The notes under the pieces: generated by a model
Database searches by the model: none
Told to the model about the DNA's origin: nothing
Seen by the model: the letters and a program-made list of their open reading frames with translations, nothing else
Part shown: in pieces, positions 1 through 8,679 of the stretch
Layout of the letters: each line of letters begins with the position of its first letter
How positions within the stretch are numbered: the stretch's first letter is position 1
Origin: Alicyclobacillus sp. SP_1
GTDB lineage: Bacteria > Bacillota > Bacilli > Alicyclobacillales > Alicyclobacillaceae
DNA length: 64,000 nt
Assembly: GCF_024706985.1 (NCBI RefSeq)
Contig: NZ_JAMCCX010000017.1
Coordinates: 186,001 to 250,000, forward strand
Direction: 5' to 3'
Made by a program: the position numbers and the translations under genes

Positions 1-459
1 GGGCACGTCCTCCATGTGGTCTGCGATTTGACGATTGCGGCCGACAACGCGCGCTTTGGCCAGACCGGACCAAAAGTGGGTTCGTTTGATGCCGGATACG
101 GTGCAACACTCTTGGCACGCACCGTCGGGACGAAAAAGGCGAAGGAAATTTGGTTTCTGTGTCGCCAGTACACTGCTGAGGAAGCTCTGGACATGGGACT
201 CGTGAACGTGGTCGTGCCGCTTGACCAATTGGAAGCGACGGCTGTGGAGTGGGCAGAGGAAATTTTGGAGAAAAGTCCGATTGCCATCCGTTTCCTCAAG
301 ATGGCGTTTCACGCAGATACGGATGGATTGGCCGGATTGCAGCAACTTGCTGGTGATGCAACCATGCTCTATTACATGACGGATGAAGCGAAGGAAGGAA
401 AGCAGGCGTTTTTAGAGAAGCGCAAGCCGGACTTCTCCAAATTCCCACGCTTACCTTGA
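1..459 (+). CDS. menB: 1,4-dihydroxy-2-naphthoyl-CoA synthase, C-terminal part
   Basis: This is the end of MenB, a crotonase-fold enzyme that closes the second ring of the menaquinone head group by converting o-succinylbenzoyl-CoA to dihydroxynaphthoyl-CoA. The reading frame is open from the first base of the window, so the N-terminus lies outside. The visible part contains the family stretch [15 protein letters not shown] and the usual C-terminus [13 protein letters not shown]. Its stop lies 57 bases before the preferred menE start, and the five men genes follow in one direction. The identity is secure from the highly conserved sequence. Confidence 0.95.
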   Translation, partial: GHVLHVVCDLTIAADNARFGQTGPKVGSFDAGYGATLLARTVGTKKAKEIWFLCRQYTAEEALDMGLVNVVVPLDQLEATAVEWAEEILEKSPIAIRFLKMAFHADTDGLAGLQQLAGDATMLYYMTDEAKEGKQAFLEKRKPDFSKFPRLP

Positions 460-515
460 TTTCTGAAAAGCGCATGCCAACAGAAAGGCGTCTTGAAGAA
501 AGGTGGGGACAGGTC

Positions 516-2012
516 ATGGACGCGACGGCGAGGATGCCGGATTGGTTAAGTCGCCAAGCAACAGTGGGGCCGACAAAGACCGCTCTGGTTTTCGATGAGC
601 GTGCTTACACGTATCGAGAACTGCTCGATGCCAGTCTCCAGATGAAAACCTTATTGCAGCACTCTGGGGTCCACTCGGGTGATCGCGTGGCGGTTCTCAG
701 TCGGTCGTCACATTGGTTCACGCTTGCCGTTCACGGCATCATGCAGGCGGATGCGGTGGTTGTGCCGCTGAATCGCAAACTCCAGAGAGATGAGTTGGCA
801 TATCAACTGAGGGACGTGGACGCGACCACCCTCTTGGTGGACGAGTCGATGAAAGAAGTCGCAGAACAGGTCTTAACGGCGGCGGGCGCCGATGCGCGCT
901 TGGTTGAGGCAGAGCACAGTGCCTTTGAGAAGCCGTCCGACCCGCGCGAGTCCCTTACTTTGGACGGCTTGCATTCCATTCTCTACACGTCAGGGACGAC
1001 GGGATTTCCCAAAGGGGCTATGTTGACGAATGGTACCCAGTGGTTTAGCGCTGCAGCATCCATGCTGACGTTCGGAATGATGCCGGATGATGAATGGCTG
1101 ATGCCGATGCCGCTGTTCCACGTGGGGGGGCTCGCCTCCTTGATGCGGACTGCTATCTACGGCACCACTGCAGTAGTTCACCAGCAGTTCGACGCGACTC
1201 GTGTCCACGACGAACTCGAGCGGCGCCATATAACCATGCTGTCGGTCGTACCGACGATGCTGCAGCGGATGCTCGCGCAGATGGTAAAACCTCGCTACGA
1301 GACCCATTTGCGGGCTGTCTTGGTCGGCGGGAGTGGCGTGTCGTCGCGACTACTGCAAACGGCACTCGAGCGGGGATTGCCAGTGCACGCCAGCTATGGT
1401 CTGACGGAGGCGAACTCTACGACGACCGTTCTGCGCCCAACTCAGTTGGGCAGTCACATTGGCTCGTCTGGACTGCCGATGCCTGCCGTGCAGGTGGCTA
1501 TTCGTTTAAAGGATGGAACGGTCGCGCGCGAGCCAAATCGGATCGGAGAAATTCTACTGGCGGGGCCCACCATTATGGCGGGCTACTGGAGGCGACCGGA
1601 GGCGACGGACCAGACCATCGTGGATGGGTGGTTGCACACAGGAGACATCGGTTCAATCGCGGAGGACGGCCATCTCACGGTCCTCGACCGCAGGAACGAC
1701 CTGATTGTCGTGGGCGGGGAAAATGTCTACCCCGCAGAGGTCGAAGGGGTGCTTAGTGCCTGTCCAGGTGTGGTGGAAGCGGGAGTTTTTGGAGCCACCC
1801 ATGAGGAACTAGGCCAAGTTCCGATGGCGGTCGTGGTGTTGGAAGCGGATCGAGTCGTTCTGGAGGAGGACATGCTCCAATTTTGTCGGGAACGTCTCGC
1901 TGCCTATAAATGTCCGCGGTCGATTGCTGTGGCTGAGGAGTTGCCACGCAACGCCTCGGGCAAACTCTTGCGAAGGAAGTTACAGGAATGTATCGCACCG
2001 TCAGCAGTCTAA
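516..2012 (+). CDS. menE: o-succinylbenzoate--CoA ligase
   Basis: MenE activates o-succinylbenzoate with ATP and CoA, supplying the substrate of MenB. It belongs to the acyl/aryl-CoA synthetase (ANL) superfamily. The AMP-binding loop YTSGTTGFPKGAM is near residue 158, the hinge motif LHTGDIG lies in the last third, and the C-terminal lysine motif ASGKLLRR holds the catalytic lysine. I chose the ATG at 516 because AAGGTGGGG lies about 8 bases upstream and the protein then begins close to the conserved MPDWLSRQA. In-frame starts at 456 (TTG, overlapping the menB stop) and 474 (ATG) are possible. The gene runs into menF with a short overlap. Confidence 0.93.
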   Translation: MDATARMPDWLSRQATVGPTKTALVFDERAYTYRELLDASLQMKTLLQHSGVHSGDRVAVLSRSSHWFTLAVHGIMQADAVVVPLNRKLQRDELAYQLRDVDATTLLVDESMKEVAEQVLTAAGADARLVEAEHSAFEKPSDPRESLTLDGLHSILYTSGTTGFPKGAMLTNGTQWFSAAASMLTFGMMPDDEWLMPMPLFHVGGLASLMRTAIYGTTAVVHQQFDATRVHDELERRHITMLSVVPTMLQRMLAQMVKPRYETHLRAVLVGGSGVSSRLLQTALERGLPVHASYGLTEANSTTTVLRPTQLGSHIGSSGLPMPAVQVAIRLKDGTVAREPNRIGEILLAGPTIMAGYWRRPEATDQTIVDGWLHTGDIGSIAEDGHLTVLDRRNDLIVVGGENVYPAEVEGVLSACPGVVEAGVFGATHEELGQVPMAVVVLEADRVVLEEDMLQFCRERLAAYKCPRSIAVAEELPRNASGKLLRRKLQECIAPSAV

Positions 2013-3403
2013 TGTATCGCACGGTCTGTTCAGGGTTGGACCAGGTGATTCGGCGCAGATGGCCGGTCCGGGCGGCCTCTGCCGAGGAACGGGAGAGGGT
2101 CGTCGTGCCTTTCTCCTGCCCGCTGCAGGGCGCCAAATTGGAGGATTTGCTGCCTCAGTTGCAACAGGAGATGGACCAGATGTACTTGTTCGATCCGCTC
2201 CATAAAATGGAGTTTCTCGCTCTCGGGACGTTTGCAGAAACGTCGTATACCGGCCACCGAAGGTTCCATCAACTGGAGCAGGACTGGCAAGAGAGGTCGG
2301 CTCGTGTGACGCGGCTCGCGCCGTGTCGCCTGTTTGCGTTGCCGGCATTTTCTTTCGTGGACCGCGAGGATGCCGCTGGCTGGTCAAATTGGCCAGACGC
2401 ATTGCTGCGCATACCGCGGCTACAACTCGTGGCGTCCGGGGACAGACTGGAGGCGACACTCTGGCTGCACGCAGCCGAGGCGGCCGACGTAGCGCTCGGC
2501 AAGAGGTCGGTGTGTGCTCTTTTGCAGGGAGACCTGCGTTCGTTTGCTGATTTACAGACTGTAGTGCCCTGGCGGTTCTTGCAGGTGGAATCGCGTGCCG
2601 AGTGGGAAGCGCGAGTGAGCGCCGTCACGAGGACACTTCGAGACGGACTGGAGAAAGTTGTCTTGGCGAGACTCGCGCGGCATCCCGTTCAGAGGCGCCC
2701 TTGTGAAGCGGTAGCTGCGCTGCGGCAACGGTACGCAAGCAGTTGGACCTTTGCCGTGGCGCGTGCTGGTGCCTGGTTTGTGGGTGCTTCTCCAGAGCGT
2801 CTGCTAAGCGTAGAGGACAGGCGGTTTGAAGTCGACGCTTTGGCGGGGACGCGTGGACGTGGTGCGACTGTGCAGGAAGACACGGCCTTGGCCGAGGAAC
2901 TCATGGCGAGTGGCAAAGACCGTGAGGAGCACGCAGCAGTGGTTCGGTTTCTGGAAAGCCAGTTGATGCATGTGGTGCGTGCATTGTCCGTCCCTCCGCA
3001 TCCGCACATCGTGAAGTATGCCAACGTGCAGCATCTCTTTACGCCCGTTTCTGGAGATATGGCGGACGGTGTACAGTTGGCCGACATGCTCGCCACGTTG
3101 CATCCTACCCCCGCCGTTGCGGGTTTGCCGAGGCAGGCCGCGCTCGCTCTTCTGCTTGAGACCGAGCCATGGACGCGTGGTTGGTATGCAGGCGGCGTGG
3201 GTTGGATGGATGACAGGGGCGACGGGTCGTTCGCCGTGGCCCTGCGCTCCGCCCTTTATCAAGAAGGAGAGATTGCGGTTTTTGCCGGCGCGGGTATCGT
3301 TCCGGCTTCGGAGCCGCAGGCAGAATGGGCCGAGACGGAGATGAAAATGCAGCCGATGAGAGACGCGTTTGGCGTCTTCCAGACTGCCGAAATGGATGGA
3401 TGA
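1988..3403 (+). CDS. menF: isochorismate synthase
   Basis: This enzyme converts chorismate to isochorismate, the first committed step of menaquinone synthesis. It has the chorismate-binding fold of the MenF/EntC/TrpE group: the C-terminal half carries LAGTRGRG followed by GKDREEHAAVV, and the segment AGAGIVPASEPQAEW near the end is the usual metal and substrate region. The start at 1988 lies inside the end of menE and has GGAAG eight bases upstream. A second ATG at 2012 overlaps the menE stop as TAATG. The two starts head near-identical 15-base segments. MenF and MenD are adjacent, as in other Bacillales. Confidence 0.9.
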   Translation: MYRTVSSLMYRTVCSGLDQVIRRRWPVRAASAEERERVVVPFSCPLQGAKLEDLLPQLQQEMDQMYLFDPLHKMEFLALGTFAETSYTGHRRFHQLEQDWQERSARVTRLAPCRLFALPAFSFVDREDAAGWSNWPDALLRIPRLQLVASGDRLEATLWLHAAEAADVALGKRSVCALLQGDLRSFADLQTVVPWRFLQVESRAEWEARVSAVTRTLRDGLEKVVLARLARHPVQRRPCEAVAALRQRYASSWTFAVARAGAWFVGASPERLLSVEDRRFEVDALAGTRGRGATVQEDTALAEELMASGKDREEHAAVVRFLESQLMHVVRALSVPPHPHIVKYANVQHLFTPVSGDMADGVQLADMLATLHPTPAVAGLPRQAALALLLETEPWTRGWYAGGVGWMDDRGDGSFAVALRSALYQEGEIAVFAGAGIVPASEPQAEWAETEMKMQPMRDAFGVFQTAEMDG

Positions 3404-3415
3404 GGAGACACCGTG

Positions 3416-5209
3416 ATGGAAAATCATTCGCTCACCAATCTGTATTCGTTTGTACAAGCCCTGAAAGCCGTGGGTGTGGAACACCTTGTCCTGTCTCCGG
3501 GTTCGCGCTCCACACCGCTGGCCATCACTGCATCACGGCAGAGGGAGCTGCAGATTTGGACGTTGCTCGATGAACGGTCCGCTGGTTTTTTTGCGCTCGG
3601 ACTCGCCAAGGGGACGGGACGGCCGACAGCGCTTCTGTGTACGTCCGGCACCGCCGCCGCAAACTATCATCCGGCGGTGATGGAAGCACGCTATGGTAGC
3701 GTCCCCCTGCTCGTTTTGACGGCCGACAGGCCGCCAGAATTGCGGGGAACGGGCAGCAATCAAACGGTCGATCAAGTGCGCCTTTACGGAACTGATGTCA
3801 AGTGGTTTGCAGAAGCACCCATTCCCGACGGCAGTGACTATTTAGACCGAGCGTTGGCGGCTTTGGCGGCGCGGGCAGTTGCCGTGGCGATGGCGGATCC
3901 ACCAGGGCCTGTCCATCTTAATTTCCCCTTCCGGGAACCGCTGTTGCCACCGCGACCTGTAGCCTCTCCAACGCCTGTGCGAGCGGCCCAGCGTTTTGCC
4001 TCGGCGCGCAGGTTGGAGTCGAGCGCTTGGGAAGCACTGGGACCCATCCTGGTCGACGCATGTCGTCCCCTCATGGTGGTAGGTGCTGGACTGGAACGCG
4101 AGGTCTCTGAGCCCATTTTGCGGCTCGCCGAAGCCTGGAGTGCTCCCGTGTTGGCAGACGTTTTGTCCAATTTGCGCGGCGATTCCCGAGCAGCGGTACA
4201 GATTGGTTCGGCTGATTTTTTGGCTTCGCACTGGTCTAAGTTGGGACTGCCTTCTCCGGATGTGGTGGTGCGGTTTGGTTCCTCCCCGACTTCGAAAGCG
4301 GTGGGGCGGACTTTTTTGGGTGACGCGGGTGCGATGCAGTGGGTGGTCGACAGTTCAGGGCGCTTCACGGACGAATTTTTCACGTCGACTCACTTCTTGG
4401 AGACTTCAATTGAGAATTTTGTCGACGATGCGATGCGCTGTTTGACGAGCGGTCAGCGATCAGCACACAGGGACACGAGCCGAAGTGGAGACTTCGCAAA
4501 GCTGCGCGACACGTGGAAAAACCAATGGTTACATATGGATGAGATTGCGGAAACGGTGTGTCGCAGACACCTCTTTGCAGGCATGGGTACTCCAGAGTTT
4601 GGCGAGTCTGCTACTGTCGAGTTGACCGAACCTCAGGTAGCGGTGCTCTTAGCGGAAGAACTTTCGAATGACGTCACGCTCGTTCTGGGTAATAGTACGC
4701 CAATCCGCGACGTGGATGTCTTTGCACGGCAAATTGCAGCAAAAGTGGTCGGTAATCGAGGAGCGAGCGGTATTGATGGTCTGACGTCGACGGCGCTGGG
4801 ACTGTCTGCAAGTGGTCGACGGGTCGTTCTCTTTCTCGGGGATATTTCGTTCTATCATGATTTGAATGGTCTGTATGCAGCGCAGTCTTTTCGACTGTCC
4901 CTGACAGTGGTGCTGTTACACAACGGGGGAGGGGGAATTTTTCGAGGTCTTCCGCAGGCGACAGAGACGGATGTTTTCCATCTCTTTGAGACGCCGCATC
5001 AACTCGACTTTTCTAAAGCAGCGGAGATCTACGGTGCATCGTTTGAAACGGTCGGCACGCCGTCCGAATTTCGTTTCGCGTTGCACCGCTGCATGGAGTC
5101 ACAAGGATTGCACATTCTCCAGGTGCGGACTTCTGCTGCACAGGCGTGGGAACAGCGTAACGCGATTCGAACTGAGGTTGGTCGAGAACTTCAAGCGAGG
5201 TGGTCCTAG
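3416..5209 (+). CDS. menD: 2-succinyl-5-enolpyruvyl-6-hydroxy-3-cyclohexene-1-carboxylate synthase
   Basis: MenD is a thiamine-diphosphate enzyme that joins isochorismate to 2-oxoglutarate with loss of CO2. The N-terminus LVLSPGSRSTPLA and the catalytic-glutamate region around LLDERSAGFFALG are typical. The thiamine-diphosphate motif GDISFYHDLNGL lies near residue 470. About 597 residues is normal for the family. The ATG at 3416 is preceded by GAGGAG; a GTG at 3413 directly before it is an alternative. The gene starts 12 bases after the menF stop and its end overlaps the menH Shine-Dalgarno, so the genes look translationally coupled. Confidence 0.95.
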   Translation: MENHSLTNLYSFVQALKAVGVEHLVLSPGSRSTPLAITASRQRELQIWTLLDERSAGFFALGLAKGTGRPTALLCTSGTAAANYHPAVMEARYGSVPLLVLTADRPPELRGTGSNQTVDQVRLYGTDVKWFAEAPIPDGSDYLDRALAALAARAVAVAMADPPGPVHLNFPFREPLLPPRPVASPTPVRAAQRFASARRLESSAWEALGPILVDACRPLMVVGAGLEREVSEPILRLAEAWSAPVLADVLSNLRGDSRAAVQIGSADFLASHWSKLGLPSPDVVVRFGSSPTSKAVGRTFLGDAGAMQWVVDSSGRFTDEFFTSTHFLETSIENFVDDAMRCLTSGQRSAHRDTSRSGDFAKLRDTWKNQWLHMDEIAETVCRRHLFAGMGTPEFGESATVELTEPQVAVLLAEELSNDVTLVLGNSTPIRDVDVFARQIAAKVVGNRGASGIDGLTSTALGLSASGRRVVLFLGDISFYHDLNGLYAAQSFRLSLTVVLLHNGGGGIFRGLPQATETDVFHLFETPHQLDFSKAAEIYGASFETVGTPSEFRFALHRCMESQGLHILQVRTSAAQAWEQRNAIRTEVGRELQARWS

Positions 5210-5211
5210 AG

Positions 5212-6027
5212 ATGTGGGATGTGAAGGACGCCATGATTCGCACCGTACCTTATCGTGTTCGGATGGCAGGAAGTGGACCGCCACTCCTCTTGTTGCACGG
5301 GTTCAGTTTGTCTGGAGAGATTTTTTCGTATCTCGCCTCGTCTCTCGGAGCACAATACCGCTTGATTGCACCAGATTTACTTGGTCATGGAGAAACTGGG
5401 TCTCCGATTCGACTGTCCCGCTATGGCATTGCGGAGCAAGTTGCAGATTTGGTCGAGTTACTCTCGTCCCTGGAGGCGTCGCCAGCTTTCGTAGCGGGCT
5501 ATTCAATGGGAGGGCGAATTGCGCTCTCGCTTGCCATGATGGCCCCGTGGACGGTTCGGAAGCTGGTGATTGAGAGCGGATCGCCCGGATTGTCAGACCC
5601 AGGTGAACGACAGACTCGCCGTGCGTCCGACGAACGCTTAGCGGAGCGACTGGAGTCGGCGGGGGTGGTCGCGTTTGCTGAGGATTGGGAACGTCTTCCA
5701 CTCTTCGCGTCCCAGCGTCGAGCGGACGAGCGCGAGCGACACTTGCAGGCGCAGATTCGTCGGCGTCAACATGCGTTCGGGTTGGCGAATTCTCTTCGAG
5801 CCATAGGCACCGGCAGTCAGCCTTCTTGGTGGGGATGGTTGCATGAGTTGGATGTGCCGACTTTGCTCGTGACGGGTGCTTGCGACGTCAAGTTTACTGC
5901 GATCGCCGAAAGCATGCGGGAGTTGTTGCCCGATGCGCGTCACGTGGTCGTTGCCGAAGCTGGTCATGCCGTGCATTTAGAGCAACCGTCCGACTTTTTG
6001 CAGTGCGTGACATCCTTTTTGACCTAA
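5212..6027 (+). CDS. menH: 2-succinyl-6-hydroxy-2,4-cyclohexadiene-1-carboxylate synthase
   Basis: This alpha/beta-hydrolase removes pyruvate from the MenD product. Visible are the oxyanion-hole segment LLLHGFSLSG, the nucleophile elbow GYSMGGR (serine near residue 98) and the C-terminal histidine in AGHAVHLEQP. The ATG at 5212 sits about 9 bases after GAGGTGG; an in-frame GTG at 5200 overlapping menD is less likely. It is the last men gene in the run. The order B-E-F-D-H differs from the F-D-H-B-E-C order of Bacillus subtilis, and neither menC nor menA lies in the visible part. Confidence 0.88.
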   Translation: MWDVKDAMIRTVPYRVRMAGSGPPLLLLHGFSLSGEIFSYLASSLGAQYRLIAPDLLGHGETGSPIRLSRYGIAEQVADLVELLSSLEASPAFVAGYSMGGRIALSLAMMAPWTVRKLVIESGSPGLSDPGERQTRRASDERLAERLESAGVVAFAEDWERLPLFASQRRADERERHLQAQIRRRQHAFGLANSLRAIGTGSQPSWWGWLHELDVPTLLVTGACDVKFTAIAESMRELLPDARHVVVAEAGHAVHLEQPSDFLQCVTSFLT

Positions 6028-6029
6028 CG

Positions 6030-6059
6030 TTGTACAATGCCGACAAACAGATTTACAAT
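6030..6059 (+). promoter_or_regulatory. sigma-A-type promoter of the glycosyltransferase operon
   Basis: TTGTAC and TACAAT are separated by 18 bases. The -10 lies within a 12-base palindrome, TACAATATTGTA. The element begins just after the menH stop and 38 bases before the preferred GTG start of the next gene, so it probably separates this operon from the men genes. Confidence 0.5.
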
Positions 6060-6096
6060 ATTGTATAGAGACTTTGATGTAGTGGGGGCAGAGCAG

Positions 6097-7281
6097 GTGA
6101 ACGTTTTACTCTTCACCGCCTCGTATGGAGACGGGCACAATCAGGCAGCTCAAGCCATTATGGAAGAAATGGAGCGCTTGGGGATTTCCGTCCAATTAGT
6201 CGACTACGTAGATTGGTTGCACCCGGCCGTTCGTTCCTTTACCAAGTTTAGCCTGGTTCATACGGTTACCCGGTTGCCCAGTCTGTATGGGTTGTTTTAT
6301 CGGTCCATGTCCAAAATTCCCCCGTCGTCTTCGTTGCAACGACGACTGCACCACCTGGGAATGTCAAAAATGCGTCGCTGTTTGCGACAGTTTTCGCCGG
6401 ATGTGGTGGTGAGTACGTTCCCCACTCCAGCAGGTGTGCTGTCTGAACTCAAATCCAAAGGACTGTTCTCTGTGCCGAGTATTGGCGTTTTGACCGACTA
6501 TACAGCTCATGGTCAATGGGTTCAGGAGCATACTGACGCGTACTTTGTGGCCACGGAAAATGTGGCTTCGGAGTTGGCGGCTTTGGGGGTCGATCCGCTG
6601 AAGATCTTTGCTACAGGCATTCCTGTGCGCTCCAAGTTTCATCCAGACCGAGTTCGCACTTTGCTTGCGAAGAGAGATGTGCTGCGCGAGCGCTTTGGTT
6701 TTCAACGAGATGTTCCGCTCGTCCTCATGTCGGGTGGCGGAGAGGGTCTGCTTGGAGACACTCCCGAGTGGGAGCAAGTCATCCGCCACTCGGGCCTGCA
6801 GTTCGCGATTCTCTGCGGGCATAATGAACGCCTATTGCGTCGCTATGAGAATCTGGGTGAGCCGCGCGTGAAAGCGTTAGGTTTCCGGTCAGACATTGAA
6901 GAGTGGATGGCTGCCGCAGATTTGATGCTGATTAAAGCGGGTGGACTGACTATCAGCGAAGCATTGGCGATGCAGTTGCCGATGGCCATCTTTCGGCCCA
7001 ATCCGGGACAAGAGCAGAAGAATGCGGCGTATGCCACGGAGATGGGTGCGGCCATGACGGTTGCCAACGTCACCGAAGCGGAAGAATTTTTGCGCAGCGT
7101 GGAACGCAATCCGGAACAATTGTATGCCATGCGCCACACGGTGGGTGCTGTGCCGCGCCTCGGTGGAGCGGAAGAAATTGTGTCCACGATTTGCCGGCTG
7201 GTCAAGACAGCCGAGCAGGGTAAACCGTCTGGCAAAAGAGAGTTGCGACGAACAGGTTCTGCTTTTCACTCAGTTCGCTGA
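6097..7281 (+). CDS. MGDG-synthase/UgtP-like glycosyltransferase
   Basis: This is a GT28-type glycosyltransferase of the monogalactosyldiacylglycerol-synthase group, which adds sugars to diacylglycerol or a similar lipid at the inner membrane face. The N-terminal domain opens with LLFTASYGDGHNQAAQA, the acceptor-binding signature. The C-terminal donor domain contains KAGGLTISEALAMQLP and FRPNPGQEQKNA. The GTG at 6097 is preferred because an earlier in-frame ATG at 6037 lies inside the predicted promoter, and the protein then begins at the conserved strand. A paralogue lies three genes downstream (8680). The acceptor cannot be read from the sequence; glycolipid or spore-envelope glycan are both possible. 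Confidence 0.82.
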   Translation: MNVLLFTASYGDGHNQAAQAIMEEMERLGISVQLVDYVDWLHPAVRSFTKFSLVHTVTRLPSLYGLFYRSMSKIPPSSSLQRRLHHLGMSKMRRCLRQFSPDVVVSTFPTPAGVLSELKSKGLFSVPSIGVLTDYTAHGQWVQEHTDAYFVATENVASELAALGVDPLKIFATGIPVRSKFHPDRVRTLLAKRDVLRERFGFQRDVPLVLMSGGGEGLLGDTPEWEQVIRHSGLQFAILCGHNERLLRRYENLGEPRVKALGFRSDIEEWMAAADLMLIKAGGLTISEALAMQLPMAIFRPNPGQEQKNAAYATEMGAAMTVANVTEAEEFLRSVERNPEQLYAMRHTVGAVPRLGGAEEIVSTICRLVKTAEQGKPSGKRELRRTGSAFHSVR

Positions 7282-7337
7282 AAAAGAAATTCCCGCGGAA
7301 GGATGTGGGGAAGAATTGCTTGGGGAGATTTTGACAT

Positions 7338-8048
7338 ATGAGCATGGTTTGGGTATGGACGATTGTTTTGATTCTTGTTCTAATGATTTTCATTTATTCT
7401 GTAGCTCCTGCACTGTGGACTCGCGTGTTTCGACTCTCCAGTGTTTTCAAAGGCCCCGCAAAGCCGGAGGTCTCCCTGACCTTTGACGATGGCCCGCATC
7501 CAATCTACACGCCGCAGTTACTGGATGCCTTAGACAAAGGGGGGGTCCGGGCGACATTCTTTGTTCTTGCCGAAAAGGCGGAGTTACATGCGGATATCGT
7601 CGAGCGGATGATCAAAAGCGGGCATGACATTCAAATTCATGGAAACACACATCTGTTCGTTCCGTTGCTTGGACCTGTTCGAACTGCGCGTCAGGTTGAA
7701 GGCGCGGCTATGAGACTTCAAAAGAAGTTTCATGTTCAGACGAAGTGGTATCGTCCCACTTGGGGGCTATGCAATCTCTACAGCTTTGTATCTTTGAAAA
7801 AGAGTGGACATAGACTGGTAACGTGGTCCATCATGGTGGGAGACTGGAAATGTACTCCGGTCGACATGCTTCGGCAGAGAATTGCCAAGCGCCTGCATCC
7901 GGGGTCCATCATTGTCTTGCATGACAATGATGAGACGTTTGGAGCAGAGCTTGGAGCGCCGAAGAGCGTCATTGAACTAATTCCGTATTTGGTCGAAGAT
8001 GTTCATGCCAAAGGTTATCGATTTTCAACATTAGCGGAGTGGTTTTGA
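7338..8048 (+). CDS. polysaccharide deacetylase family protein
   Basis: This is a carbohydrate esterase 4 (NodB-homology) enzyme, expected to remove N-acetyl groups from an amino-sugar polymer or precursor. It begins with a membrane anchor (about residues 3-22, MVWVWTIVLILVLMIFIYSV), so the catalytic domain faces outward. The metal site is visible: LTFDDGPHP supplies the aspartates and IHGNTH supplies the HxxxH pair. The late motif IIVLHDND carries the second catalytic histidine. GGGGAG precedes the ATG at 7338. It lies between two related glycosyltransferases, which suggests work on the same glycan or glycolipid. Confidence 0.85.
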   Translation: MSMVWVWTIVLILVLMIFIYSVAPALWTRVFRLSSVFKGPAKPEVSLTFDDGPHPIYTPQLLDALDKGGVRATFFVLAEKAELHADIVERMIKSGHDIQIHGNTHLFVPLLGPVRTARQVEGAAMRLQKKFHVQTKWYRPTWGLCNLYSFVSLKKSGHRLVTWSIMVGDWKCTPVDMLRQRIAKRLHPGSIIVLHDNDETFGAELGAPKSVIELIPYLVEDVHAKGYRFSTLAEWF

Positions 8049-8060
8049 GGAGGGATTTTC

Positions 8061-8675
8061 ATGTGGCGATCAATGATGCGCGCAACATGGCAGGCCTTTG
8101 AGCATCTGTTCCACTGGGCGTTTCGCTTAAAACCGATTCAACCAGGAGAAGAACATCTGTTTTACGTCGCAAAGCGGCGCTATTATGGTAGGCAGTTCCA
8201 AGTTGATGATATCGTGGTGCATCGCTTTGACAAAGTCGTGGAACTGCATATGAACAATGACATGATTGCCGACATCCTTTCTACGGAGACAGAAATGATG
8301 CCGATTGTCTTGAGGTTGTTGAAAGAGGCGAATCGCTCTGTGTCGATTCTCGCCCGCCTCCTAGAAGAAGAGGAGTTCCGAGATGCAAACGCCATCTACG
8401 GTATTACCTTCATTCATCGTGGCATTCGCCGCTTTGGACTCCATGCCATTCCCTTGCAGACGGGAATTTTACGCTCCATTACGAGATGGCACTTGAAAAA
8501 CGTTTTTCGGATGGTCAATCCGAATGCGGATGAGATTTTGAAGAATCACATGGATGTCTTTGAACCCAAACTCGTCGCGGCATCGCGGGCGCGTTTCGTG
8601 GCTAGACATGGAGTGGCCGCGAGCTCGGCGGCGGTCGCTGAGCAATCCGTGGTTGCGGACCACGTGTTGTCCTGA
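8061..8675 (+). CDS. YkoP-like protein of unknown function
   Basis: The 204-residue protein has no signal peptide and no clear membrane segment. Its middle part (YYGRQFQVDDIVVHRFDKV, then VVELHMNND) resembles YkoP of Bacillus subtilis, which also lies beside an MGDG-synthase-like gene; this match is from memory and moderate. It starts 12 bases after the deacetylase stop with GAGGAGGG upstream, and its end almost touches the next gene, so it belongs to the same operon. Proteins of this kind may modify or bind the lipid handled by the neighbouring glycosyltransferases. Function unknown. Confidence 0.7.
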   Translation: MWRSMMRATWQAFEHLFHWAFRLKPIQPGEEHLFYVAKRRYYGRQFQVDDIVVHRFDKVVELHMNNDMIADILSTETEMMPIVLRLLKEANRSVSILARLLEEEEFRDANAIYGITFIHRGIRRFGLHAIPLQTGILRSITRWHLKNVFRMVNPNADEILKNHMDVFEPKLVAASRARFVARHGVAASSAAVAEQSVVADHVLS

Positions 8676-8679
8676 TTCT

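Noticed and set aside
1094-1756. 220-codon frame within menE
   Set aside because: It is another frame of a well-conserved CoA ligase gene; arginine-rich and without motifs.
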